Below are positions 12,704 to 24,117 of a stretch of 64,000 nt of DNA, one piece after another; the first letter of the stretch is position 1, and each line of letters starts with the position of its first letter. The notes under the pieces are model-generated. The model saw only the letters and a list, made by a program, of their open reading frames with translations. It did no database searches and had not been told where the DNA came from. This DNA comes from Rhinopomastus cyanomelas (lineage: Eukaryota; Chordata; Aves; Bucerotiformes; Rhinopomastidae), in NCBI GenBank assembly GCA_013400115.1, contig VXBP01003844.1, positions 173,634 through 237,633 of the forward strand, written 5' to 3'. The position numbers and the translations under genes are program-made.

Positions 12704-15086
12704 TAAGAGACTTACTAGGGGGCCTGGGGAACAGGATGGGAGTGGTGGTGCCCATGTGCTGGACGTGGATGATAAAAGTCAGCATTAGCAGATTCAGGAG
12801 TCATGTTGGCAGGATATGGCAAGTAACTTATTTATATAAATAGTCATCCAAGAGAATTAGCAGTCACAGCAAAGAGTGATGTGTGCTGGGCTGCCTCCCT
12901 CTGTGTGTGAGGTAGCCAAACTCTTGTAAACAAGGGGTGGAAATGGATCACTTTCCCACTGTGACAGATTCCCAATTTGTGACAAATCACAAGTCGGACT
13001 TTTTGCTCAATAGAAACAAATTGGTTGTGACTGCAATCATCCTTGCCACCCCTGGTCTAGTGTATTGCTTTGTATACTTATTTCCTTAGATAATATAGAT
13101 TACAGGGCTCCTCTGACAGCATGGATATGCATAGATTAATGGCATCTGCATGTCTCCTGCGTTGCTGTCATTTTCTATGGTAACAGAGATATCATGGATT
13201 ATGGAACCTTTGATATTCTTGTTTCTTAGCAAAGTGCAGCTCATGTAAACCAGCTTTGGTATCTGTACTACTCAGCACATTCCCATCTGGAAAGGTTTAC
13301 AGGCACAAATGCCTGGAGGCGCTTGCATCCCTTGCCAGAATTGTTTTGCAGAGATGGGGATGCACACGTGGTGAGCAGCCTGCATATGCTCTGAAGTGCT
13401 GGGAAGTGTGTTGTACAAACAGCTGCGTGGAATCAGCTCAGGACCAGCTCTGAACCTCAGCTGGCTCCATGCAGAGCAACATAGCATTTCTGCTCCATAT
13501 GTTCACAGGGGTATTGCCATGTGAACACAACCATATTGCTTCCACACCTGTACCAGCTTCGCATGCAGTTAGGGCTACATAAACACCATTTGGTGTCTGA
13601 AGTAATATACTGGATGTAAACTGCCTCGATGGGCTCTGCACCCTCCATGCAGTCTCTTTGTACAGGGGTTGGCTACACACCTTTGAAGCACTAAATTGTG
13701 TCTGCATGAGAGAATTGCACAACTCAAATCATATCAGTCAGCCTGTGTCTATGCACCTGCAGTCTGTTCAATTCTGAAACGTGGGACAGGACTTTAGGTA
13801 CATGTATGTAGTTTTACTTTTGCTGTTGTGCTCCCTGACATCCTGGTCAAGACAGGCTGAATGCAGAAGACTCTTCTAGGTGGCATAGGGAAGGGGATAA
13901 TGAACAGCTGCTTCTAAGAGCTGCTTTTAGAAGTCCAATTTAAAGCAAAACTTTTCCAAAGCATACTTCAGCTTTTCCTCTGTGTAAAGATTGCTTTGAC
14001 CCTTTTGCATCCTATGTGAGCAAAATGGATGTGGTTTGGGTGTTTTGAGCATAAGGATAGTTATTTTGTTTGAGGTTTTTGTGTCCTGTGTGGATTTAAC
14101 TGCCGCATGGAATGAAGTGAAAGCCGCTTTTTCGGAATCTGTCTGTTGTTTCTGTAAAAGGGCTGCTAGTTTCAGGCTGCCTGTATTATCTTAGCAGTGA
14201 TTTTATGCCACTAAACAACAAGCTATTAGCACAACCTTGCTATTTGGTTTTGTCAGAATTTATGTGTCAGTGTGCAAATGTATTTTTTCTCTAAGTCTCA
14301 TCTCTCCCAGCCTATAGTCTGATCAATTAAAGTGAAATTTGCAAACAACATAATAATGCTGGAAATCACAAAAGAGGGAGCTAAGGGCTGCAGCTGCTCT
14401 TGTAAACCTGACTTCCACAGACTTAGCAGGGCTTGGCATATTGGAAGCAAGTTCAGTAATAGGGGCCCTGCTGCTGCAGCTGTGCTCATGCAGTTGGAGT
14501 TCTGTTGTCAGTCTTGAATAGAAATGAGGCTCTGGAAGCTACTGACTGCCTCCTGCAACACACTGAGTGGCCTCAGCCTAAGTGGGAGCCATATGTGTTG
14601 CAGCACATCCTGTCCTGCTACAGAAGGTCAGTATAGGCTCAGGATCCAGGTGAACACTGAAGAAGTGTCAGGGGGCAATACTCTGTGATTTGCTCATAAG
14701 AGGGAAGATTACAGCCCCAAAGAAAGTGCAGGAGAATGTAGGCATCCATTTGTTGCCTGGCTCTGTGCTTCTGTGAGAGCTGAAGCAATCAATCTCATAA
14801 GTGAGTGGTAGCCTTTGCCAGCTCAAAGTTTATAGTGACCTCCTTACGGCTTCTGTCAAGCCTGTGATTTTCCTAATGAAGGGAGAATTTAAGGCCTTGT
14901 ACTACATAGATTTTCTACACTTAAAGATGTTTGTTCTGAGTATATACTACTGGTGTGTTCAGTGATTCTGTGTCTGCCCAGTAGTTCTTTTTGTGTGTAA
15001 TCTCCCTTGATTGCTTCTATTTGCTGTTAGCATCGCGGTTGGGTTCAGGCTTTCAGTGCCTTAAAGGAAGACACAAAGTGGATAAT
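12704..15086. other. Unassigned sequence with a small hairpin
   Basis: A short inverted repeat, GTTCACA with TGTGAAC, is found at 13501-13526. Overlapping short frames on both strands at 13.25-13.7 kb look like chance. No transposon was identified. Confidence 0.35.
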
Positions 15087-15320
15087 GGAAGGACTAAGCC
15101 ATTGTCTCAGGTAAAAAACAAATTAAAAGAAAGACAGTCTGGTCTCGAGGTGGGGTCTCAGATAGAAGTTATCAGACAATGGGGCAGCTTAGAGAAGCAG
15201 AAGAGATTTGTTAAATCCATTGCTAAGCACAGAAGGACGAGAAGACCAAGCAAGTGAAAATACACAAAACAGAACCTCCATTGCAGTGCCATTACACATG
15301 TTCTGAGAAAAAATGGGCAA
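15087..15320 (+). repeat. Unclassified interspersed repeat, copy 2
   Basis: This is the partner of the repeat at 1890-2160, with the same landmarks in the same order and orientation but lacking the extra 35 or so bases of copy 1. Similarity fades after CTGAGAAAAAATGGG near 15315. Unlike copy 1 it is not followed by CR1, so the repeat is not simply the upstream part of a CR1 element. The downstream kilobase ends in a possible minus-strand LTR (15850-16330), so membership in an LTR element is possible but unproven. Confidence 0.6.
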
Positions 15321-15849
15321 AGAATTCTGTAAGCAGTCTTTGGCTTCAGGCCAGGTCTCCTAGGGCAAGATACATATACACACTCAGCAACAGGGGAGGG
15401 CCACCCCCCAGAACATCTCAAATCCCCACTTCCTGAGCATTCTGCCAAAGGTTTAAGAGTTACGAGTCTTTTTCCAGTTTCTTGCGTGGAAGGTTCCATC
15501 AGCTGAACAAAGCAAACGCCCCTCAGGTATTGATTCTCCCGCTTACTCAATCATCTCCAGTTTTCTCAGTGGCAAAATGACAAGTTTCTCCTGCTGTTCA
15601 GGGGATCAGAGATGACAGTGGTCACATGACTGGCCATATGGCAAGCAGACAATGGTGGCGGCCACATGACAAAGTCAGCGGAGACCTCCTCCCTCCTTCT
15701 TCAGGCTTTCATGGTTTTTCCTCTTTAAGGTTAGCTCACCGCTCCAACATCTCCAGGCTTATAATCCTCAGTATAGCTCTATTTCACTTGATGCAAGAAA
15801 TCAGCACTGATGATTCTCACTGCACCTGCCTACCTTGCAGCATGAGTGA
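15321..15849. other. Unassigned sequence between a repeat and a possible LTR
   Basis: This stretch contains a few CpG-bearing segments, for example around 15650-15680, unlike the AT-rich neighbourhood. It may be an internal part of the retroelement suggested by the flanking features. No coding domain is recognisable. Confidence 0.3.
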
Positions 15850-16330
15850 GGAAAGGGCTTTCTTCCTGCACTGTTCCGTAGCTCTAGCCACAGACGAAGT
15901 GCACTGCCACAGTACAGCTTGGCTCAGAGATGCTTAGTGGCAGACACTGCCACTGTGCTCTGCTGCCATCGGAGCCCAACTCAGGTTAGGCAGGACCACA
16001 GTTGGTTGTGGCATTCCAGCCTTGGTCCCTGAGGAAGTCGGGGAGGGGTCTGACAACTGGTTATCCCTAGCTCACACCTCCTGGGTTGCATCTCTGGGGG
16101 TGAGCTGTGCTGCAGCTCCAGAGAAACAAGGAGGCTGCTCACCCCTCGAGCAGAGGCTTTTATCAAGGTGCAGAGTACATGGGAACATCCCTGGCATTGC
16201 TCACTAAACCAGCCACAAACCCCCTTTTGAAGACTCCCCTCACCCCCTTGGTTTCAGCCCTAGAGCCTTCATGGTTCTTGCAGCAGCTAGAAACTTTGTC
16301 CATTCAAATGAGGCATTGGCAGAAAAATAC
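15850..16330 (-). mobile_element. Possible retroviral LTR
   Basis: Read on the minus strand there is a TATA-like GATAAAAGCC (complement of about 16157-16166), followed by a moderately GC-rich, pyrimidine-containing segment, as in LTR promoters. I could not fix TG...CA ends, a polyadenylation signal or a target-site duplication. A non-retroviral explanation remains possible. Confidence 0.3.
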
Positions 16331-16974
16331 CTAGACCAATAGCTCTTAATGACTCCCTAAGAAGCAAAAAACATGCTCTCTGGGTTGAAGGGTTTCTTTC
16401 TGTCTCCTTTTCAACCTAAAATGTAACAGGTATTATTTTGGGAAAAGAAGATGAAAAGAAAAGTGATACCCAAAATCTAACCCAGGACAGCCGTTTTCCT
16501 TTATCCTCTCGTGTCACTCTTGCATTTTACTGCTATTCACTTTATGTCAATTCATCTTTAAAATACTAAGACTGAAAATAGATTCTGAAATTATCGGCAA
16601 CAGTTTCTTAGTTTCTCGTGCAAATACAACGTTGTGTTTATGTATGTATGCTGTCTTTACTGTGATATTGTGCCTACTGAAAAAGCAGATTTTGTTGAGA
16701 CATTTTGGCAGCTGAAAATCAACAGTCCACGGGCTTCTGTTTCTATGGATTAGGATATGCTGATGGCTTTCCTCTTTCTTGGTCTGCACAGATTTCAAAA
16801 ACTAATGCAGTGCCTATTGTGTTAGACATATCAAGGGTAGCACTCCTTGTGAGATGATTTGTGTCCACAGTGTTGCAGTCTACCTACATAAAAAATAACT
16901 TTATAAGATTGTTTTGTGTCTTACAAGTTTAGAACCTTCTCTCTCTGTTGCAGGCAAATTTGAACTTGTCAAAT
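16331..16974. other. Unassigned AT-rich sequence
   Basis: Nothing recognisable was seen before the CR1 3' fragment that follows. Confidence 0.35.
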
Positions 16975-17065
16975 GGTGCTCAGGCATATAGTTTAGCAAT
17001 GGGCTTGGTAGAGGTAGGTTAATGGTTGGGCTTGATCTTAAAGGTCTTTTCCAACCTAAATAAAG
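16975..17065 (+). mobile_element. CR1 LINE, short 3' tail
   Basis: The stretch with TTAATGGTTGGGCTTGATC and AAAGGTCTTTTCCAACCTAA matches the end of the CR1 3' untranslated region of the 'ggttggactngatgatc' type. It is about 90 bases long, lacks the terminal octamers and differs in subtype from the CR1 on the other strand at 17303. Confidence 0.75.
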
Positions 17066-17302
17066 CTAAAAAAAACTGCCCCCTTGCCCAGTTCATGCCA
17101 GAGCCTCCTTAATGGCATTACTGCTCATCCAGAAAATGAAGTTACCCAATGCTGCTAGTGATACGTCCTCCTGCCTGCAGGTAGCAAGTCAGAATAAGGG
17201 CGTCGTTCCACTTACACAGTGAGGCATTGATTCATTTTCACAGAGAGCTAAGTGTTTCAGCTCTCATTAAATTCAAGTCAACTACTAGTGAATCAGACTC
17301 AG

Positions 17303-18345
17303 TCACAGAATCATAGAGTCATAGGGATTGGAAGGGACCTTGAAAGACCATCTAGTCCAATCCCCCCAACACAGCAGGATCACCTACACCAAGTCACACA
17401 GGAACACATCCAGGCAGGTCTTAAATGCCTCCAGTGAGGGAGACTCCACAACTCCCCTGGGTAGCCTGTTCCAGAGCTCTGTCACCCTTCCTGTGAAGAA
17501 GTTCCTTCTCATATTGATGTGGAACCTCCTCTGTTCCAGCTTACAACCATTGCCCTTCATCCTATCTCTAGATGACATTGAGAAGAGCCTGGCTCCATCC
17601 TCCTGACACCCACTTCTCACATATTTATAAACATTAATGAGGTCACCCCTCAGTCTCTTCTCCAAGCTAAGGAGACCCAACTCCCTCAGCCTCTCCTCAT
17701 CAGGGAGGTGCTCCACTTCCTTCATCATCCTTGTTGTCCTACGCTGGACTTCATCCAGCAGCTCCACATCCCTCTTGAACTGAGGCACCCAGAACTGGAA
17801 ACAATACTCCAGATGTGGTCTCACTAGTGCAGAGTAGTAGTAGTATCTTATTCTGATAACCACCCCAATTCTCATCCACCCCATGATGCTGTTGGCCCTC
17901 TTGGCCACAAGAGCACACTGCTGGCTGACAGTCATCTTGCTGGCCACCAAGACCCCCAGGTTCCTTTCTCCTACACAGCTCTCCAACAGGCCAGTCCCCA
18001 GCCTATACTCGTTGTTCTTGCCTAGATGCAAGACTCTGCACTTCCCCTTGTTATATTGCATTCAGTTTCTCTCTACACAGCTCTGCAGCCTGTCCAGGTC
18101 TTGCTGAATGGCAGCACAGTCTGCTGGGGTGTTGGCGACATCACCCAGCTTTGTGTCATCAGCAGACTTGCTGACAGTGCACCCTAATCCCTCATCCAAG
18201 TCATCAATGAATAGATTGAACAGGACTGGTCCCAGCACTGACCCCTGGGCCTCCAACTAGACTCTGTCTCATTGACCACTACTCTCTGGCTTCTGTCGGG
18301 CAGCCAGTTCACAATCCACCTCACTGCCCAATCATTCAGTAGTAA
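17303..18345 (-). mobile_element. CR1 LINE, 3' half with ORF2 relic
   Basis: The 3' terminus lies at 17303 with the inverted octamer AGAATCATAG. On the minus strand a nearly continuous frame runs from 18256 to 17384, broken by one stop at 18064-18062. It encodes the later reverse-transcriptase region (FIDDLDEGLG, then SADDTKLG, which contains the Ala-Asp-Asp core of the catalytic motif) and the C-terminal part ending VFLCDLV. The 5' part of ORF2, including the endonuclease, is lost; the break is near 18345. With a single internal stop it is among the better preserved copies here, but it is inactive. Confidence 0.93.
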
Positions 18346-19832
18346 GTCCTTGTAGTAAGAGAGCAGTATGAAGTGAGGCAGTCTGTGGTGGTGGCAAAGG
18401 GAATGGGGAGTGGTTATATTTAATCTGTATAATATTTTTGAACTCGCATTGAAATCACAGCTGGACATTTCTGGAGGGACGAGGAATGAATTCTGAGAAA
18501 GCACTTGTTTTCCTCTAAAATATTTGGGCTTTTTCTTTGAAATTTTGAAAACTCTTAAAGGAAACCACACTTCTTTACCAAGTATATTTATACTGAAAAG
18601 AAAAAAGAAAGTTGTGATAAAAAGCTTCTACCCCTTCCTCCTCACTAACTGTATTCAATGTTCATTCTTATTTTAAAAATCTTATTTTTGAGATACTTAA
18701 AAAAATTCCTCTCTGAGTATTTTTCTGTCTGACAGTACTAATTTAATCAAATCCATTCAACTCAGCTTCAATTAAGAAGATGAATGTACTGAGACTCCCA
18801 GCAAGGCTGTCTGTCAGTAGCATGGGATTATATGATCCTGCCATTTGGCTCCGTGTTTGCTCTTGGTGAGGCTGATAATTTCATCACCCTCCCTAAAGTT
18901 GCGTTTCATTGTTCATAAATTCTTTAGTGCCTCTTTAAGCCTCTCATATTGGAGCACTTTGTCTTCTGAAATGTCCTAGTTTGATCTGTCATTATGGTAG
19001 CATGTCACATTCCATTACACTATGTGTCTCACTAGGTGCAATGTAGTGTTGGCTGCCAACATAACTAATTGTGAGTGAGTCTTGCTTGTGAGGCAGTTTG
19101 CTGAAAAACACTGCTGAGAATACCATTTTCAGAGTATCTGCTCTTTGAACTGTCTTGGCATCAGTGAAACGCTTCATTGTAGAGAGACATAATGGAATTA
19201 TGGGCTGTGTCCAGACTAGGAAACTTGTGCATAAACTCCCCACTGTTGCTACTCTTGGTTCAGCTCTCTAGTGATAGCTGCAAAGAGGAGAAATAAATGG
19301 GCTGCTGGTTCCCAAAGCTTTCAGAAGAACATTCACAGTTGTGGCCGTCACAACCTTCTACTCTGTTCCCATTTGCCCTCTTTAAGACAATGTCTGTCTT
19401 CTGCTGTCTGAAACAGTTATTGCTTACTTCCTATCTGCCCTCATCCTTCCCCCTCTGCATGCCTTGCTTCATGGCTCCTGTGATGCTGTTGGTGCTTTTC
19501 CTCCTACTTTGCTGGCTGTGGCTAGTGTGGCTGCCGGGATTAAATGAACAAGCCCAGCAGAGCTTGTTCAACTTAATTTGATCCTTGCCCACAGCCCTAG
19601 TGTACTTCATCAGTTGGGAACTGGTGATGCGAACACAGCTCCACTCACAGCTTCTAGCACTGGCACTTCATCTTGTGCCAAGCATGTCAGTGTGACACCC
19701 AAATTTAGCATGCCAGTCACTGATGCTTCCCCTGACAAAGCTCAGGCAGAGAGAGTGGGAAATTGTGGCAAAAGTACTCTACTGTGTTCAGAGAGAGATT
19801 GATAGCACCATTAATAAAGCTATTTTTAACAA
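18346..19832. other. Unassigned sequence with a 9-bp hairpin
   Basis: At 19545-19570, TGAACAAGC and GCTTGTTCA form a perfect inverted repeat around an 8-base spacer. A 94-codon frame at 19297-19581 has a leucine-rich hydrophobic segment but no other sign of being a gene. Confidence 0.35.
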
Positions 19833-21974
19833 ATAGCACCTCTGTATGGAGAGAAACTAGCGCTGCCTTTTACAACCATCGGTGACACCTTTGTCTCTCC
19901 CATGTTATCACTGTGGTTTTTTTCTGTTATATCTATTTGAATCACTTTTGCCTTGTTGGTTCCCTGGGCTTGTGAAAGTCAAGTTCCCTCTCCAAAGAGA
20001 ACAAAATAGCTACTGTATAGCATATGCAGCCCTACTGCATAGCATAAGAGATTTTCAGTTTTAAATGTTATCTTTATGAACTACTGTGAATTGACATGCA
20101 GGTAGTTTGAATGATACATGGTATAGACTCAGGGCCCCTTCCAACCTGATCCTAAACACCTCGAGGTAGGGGGCATCCACAACTTCTCTGGATAACTTGT
20201 TCCAGTACCTCACCACCCTCATAGTGAGGAATTTTTTCCGAACTTCCCATCTGAATTTCCCCTCTTTCAACTTGAAACCATTCCCCCTTGTCCTATCACT
20301 ACAGTCTCTTGTAAAAAGTCACTCTCCAGCTTCTCTGCAGGCCCACTTCAGGTCATGGAATGCTCCTATAAGATCCTCTCTGAGCCTTCTCTTCTTCAGG
20401 CTGAATATTCCCAATTCCCTCAGCTTGCCTTCACAGGAAAAGTGCCCCAATCCCCTCTGTTCATCCTTGTGGCCCTTCTCTGACCTCACTCAGTTTCATG
20501 TCTCATGTATCAAGGGCTCCAGAACTGGACACAGTACTCCAGGTGAGATATCATAAGAGCAGACTAGAGGACAAGAATCATGTCCCTTGATCTTCTGGTG
20601 ACACTTCTTTTGATCCAGCCCAGGATATGGATGGCCTTCTGGGCTGCACTAACACATTGTCCATGTTAAGCTTCTCATCTACCAATTCCTCCAAGTCTTT
20701 CTCCTGGGACTGCTTTCAATCCATTTACTACCCAGCAAGTATTTGTGCTTGGGATTAGATGTAGGACCCTGCACTTGGACTAGTTGAACCATACGCAGTT
20801 TGCGTGGGCCCAGTTCTCAAGCCTCCAAGGTCCCTCTAGATGGTCTCCCTTCCTTCCACCTTGTTGACCACTCAACACAGACTGTTATCATTGGCATGTT
20901 TGCTGAATGTACACTCAACATCATTGTCTGTGTCACTGACAAAGACAAACAGCACTGGAACCAGACCAGAACCCTGAGGGACACCACCCACAAATGATTG
21001 CCACCATGCCCAATGTAAATGTTGCAGTGTCACCACCTGAAGTGAAATCTGAAACAGTAGTACGTAAAATAAAGGTGGTTGTTTGAAGGTAGTATTCAAA
21101 GCCAAGTTATATTCTTAACTCCATAACTTCTGACACCATGAGAATACTAATTTCCCCCCTCCTGCCTCCACCCCCGAATCTTGCAATTATGTGCAGTAAT
21201 ACACTTTGACTTCCCTTCCTCTCCAGTTCCTCAGCCTGTAGAGCTTTTGAAAAACAGTTGTGAGTGCATTTTCTCTGCAATTGTAGAGGATTAAATTATC
21301 TGGTTTTGATGGAAATGGAAAACCTGGCCTTATCACTTCCCTATCCTCTTAGGATCTGCAGTCTAAAGAGAGCCATGAAATACGCAATGTTGTGAGAAAA
21401 CTGGAAGAGCTACAGTGATGTATTTAATTTCATATTTTAAAGTTATTCTCTGTCCTTTTAACATCTAGATGTGAAACTGTTGATAAACAAAATCAAGAAA
21501 CTGAGGTTTAGGCAAATCTTTGACTGTACATACATGCCCTTGTCTTCCTGTGGATGTGTGTCTCCCTTTCCCTTCATTGTCTTACTCATGGAATCAAGAG
21601 TGCTTTTACTTGTTAAGATATACTTTTAAAATATTCTGAGCCCTGAGCATTAGAAATGGATCTGAAAAGGAAGCACAAAGCTTTGGAAAGGGCTTCCTTG
21701 AATTTCCACTACAATAGATACTAGAGTGGCTTTTCTCAGGAGCTTATTACTGAATACAGACCTGACTAGAAACTGAGAGTACAATTCAATTTAGTATATG
21801 TGAACCATCATGCTCACTGTTGAATATCTGGTTATAGTTTTATGTGGCTATCGTTGTCATTTCTGAGACCTTTCTATGTGAAAGGAAACTAGCAAAGTCA
21901 CTAAGTACTTGCAAGAGAGGAGAACTGTTAGTTGGAAGGAGTATTGAGGAAGCACGTTTTGAACCCAAGGCCGT
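19833..21974. repeat. Duplicated segment, copy 1 (2,142 bp)
   Basis: The whole segment recurs at 21976-24117 with a constant offset of 2,143. Every translated frame I compared is identical between the copies, including non-coding flanks and a CR1 fragment. Copy 1 ends exactly at a single N (21975) and copy 2 starts immediately after it. This pattern is expected when the end of one contig and the start of the next are the same DNA that was not merged, rather than from a biological duplication. Confidence 0.97.
20118..21015 (-). mobile_element. CR1 LINE fragment (in duplicated segment, copy 1)
   Basis: This minus-strand CR1 is of a more diverged subtype than the one at 17303. Starting at the 3' side, GGCCCCTTCCAACCTGATCC marks the 3' untranslated region. 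It is followed by the ORF2 C-terminal coding region (KFRWEVRKKFLTMRVVRYWN is readable) and then decayed reverse-transcriptase sequence ending near 21015 with VGGVPQGSGLVPVLF. Many frameshifts and stops show it is an old copy. Confidence 0.88.
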
Positions 21975-21975
21975 N
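21975..21975. other. Assembly gap of one base
   Basis: A single N separates two identical 2,142-bp copies. A one-base gap is a placeholder commonly used when neighbouring contigs abut or overlap. Confidence 0.95.
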
Positions 21976-24117
21976 ATAGCACCTCTGTATGGAGAGAAAC
22001 TAGCGCTGCCTTTTACAACCATCGGTGACACCTTTGTCTCTCCCATGTTATCACTGTGGTTTTTTTCTGTTATATCTATTTGAATCACTTTTGCCTTGTT
22101 GGTTCCCTGGGCTTGTGAAAGTCAAGTTCCCTCTCCAAAGAGAACAAAATAGCTACTGTATAGCATATGCAGCCCTACTGCATAGCATAAGAGATTTTCA
22201 GTTTTAAATGTTATCTTTATGAACTACTGTGAATTGACATGCAGGTAGTTTGAATGATACATGGTATAGACTCAGGGCCCCTTCCAACCTGATCCTAAAC
22301 ACCTCGAGGTAGGGGGCATCCACAACTTCTCTGGATAACTTGTTCCAGTACCTCACCACCCTCATAGTGAGGAATTTTTTCCGAACTTCCCATCTGAATT
22401 TCCCCTCTTTCAACTTGAAACCATTCCCCCTTGTCCTATCACTACAGTCTCTTGTAAAAAGTCACTCTCCAGCTTCTCTGCAGGCCCACTTCAGGTCATG
22501 GAATGCTCCTATAAGATCCTCTCTGAGCCTTCTCTTCTTCAGGCTGAATATTCCCAATTCCCTCAGCTTGCCTTCACAGGAAAAGTGCCCCAATCCCCTC
22601 TGTTCATCCTTGTGGCCCTTCTCTGACCTCACTCAGTTTCATGTCTCATGTATCAAGGGCTCCAGAACTGGACACAGTACTCCAGGTGAGATATCATAAG
22701 AGCAGACTAGAGGACAAGAATCATGTCCCTTGATCTTCTGGTGACACTTCTTTTGATCCAGCCCAGGATATGGATGGCCTTCTGGGCTGCACTAACACAT
22801 TGTCCATGTTAAGCTTCTCATCTACCAATTCCTCCAAGTCTTTCTCCTGGGACTGCTTTCAATCCATTTACTACCCAGCAAGTATTTGTGCTTGGGATTA
22901 GATGTAGGACCCTGCACTTGGACTAGTTGAACCATACGCAGTTTGCGTGGGCCCAGTTCTCAAGCCTCCAAGGTCCCTCTAGATGGTCTCCCTTCCTTCC
23001 ACCTTGTTGACCACTCAACACAGACTGTTATCATTGGCATGTTTGCTGAATGTACACTCAACATCATTGTCTGTGTCACTGACAAAGACAAACAGCACTG
23101 GAACCAGACCAGAACCCTGAGGGACACCACCCACAAATGATTGCCACCATGCCCAATGTAAATGTTGCAGTGTCACCACCTGAAGTGAAATCTGAAACAG
23201 TAGTACGTAAAATAAAGGTGGTTGTTTGAAGGTAGTATTCAAAGCCAAGTTATATTCTTAACTCCATAACTTCTGACACCATGAGAATACTAATTTCCCC
23301 CCTCCTGCCTCCACCCCCGAATCTTGCAATTATGTGCAGTAATACACTTTGACTTCCCTTCCTCTCCAGTTCCTCAGCCTGTAGAGCTTTTGAAAAACAG
23401 TTGTGAGTGCATTTTCTCTGCAATTGTAGAGGATTAAATTATCTGGTTTTGATGGAAATGGAAAACCTGGCCTTATCACTTCCCTATCCTCTTAGGATCT
23501 GCAGTCTAAAGAGAGCCATGAAATACGCAATGTTGTGAGAAAACTGGAAGAGCTACAGTGATGTATTTAATTTCATATTTTAAAGTTATTCTCTGTCCTT
23601 TTAACATCTAGATGTGAAACTGTTGATAAACAAAATCAAGAAACTGAGGTTTAGGCAAATCTTTGACTGTACATACATGCCCTTGTCTTCCTGTGGATGT
23701 GTGTCTCCCTTTCCCTTCATTGTCTTACTCATGGAATCAAGAGTGCTTTTACTTGTTAAGATATACTTTTAAAATATTCTGAGCCCTGAGCATTAGAAAT
23801 GGATCTGAAAAGGAAGCACAAAGCTTTGGAAAGGGCTTCCTTGAATTTCCACTACAATAGATACTAGAGTGGCTTTTCTCAGGAGCTTATTACTGAATAC
23901 AGACCTGACTAGAAACTGAGAGTACAATTCAATTTAGTATATGTGAACCATCATGCTCACTGTTGAATATCTGGTTATAGTTTTATGTGGCTATCGTTGT
24001 CATTTCTGAGACCTTTCTATGTGAAAGGAAACTAGCAAAGTCACTAAGTACTTGCAAGAGAGGAGAACTGTTAGTTGGAAGGAGTATTGAGGAAGCACGT
24101 TTTGAACCCAAGGCCGT
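21976..24117. repeat. Duplicated segment, copy 2 (2,142 bp)
   Basis: Second copy of 19833-21974. Sequence continues into unique DNA after 24117, while copy 1 is preceded by unique DNA before 19833. Removing one copy and the N would give a single uninterrupted segment, as expected for a contig overlap. Confidence 0.97.
22261..23158 (-). mobile_element. CR1 LINE fragment (in duplicated segment, copy 2)
   Basis: This is the same CR1 fragment as at 20118-21015, displaced by 2,143 bases. It should be counted once if the duplication is an assembly artefact. Confidence 0.88.

Noticed and set aside
17883..18107. Open frames on the plus strand antisense to CR1 (also at 27406, 47714 and 20197)
   Set aside because: They are shadows of the minus-strand CR1 ORF2 sequence and appear at the same place in each copy.
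19833..24117. Biological tandem duplication of a CR1-bearing segment
   Set aside because: The exact coincidence of the repeat boundaries with an N and the absence of any difference favour an assembly artefact.
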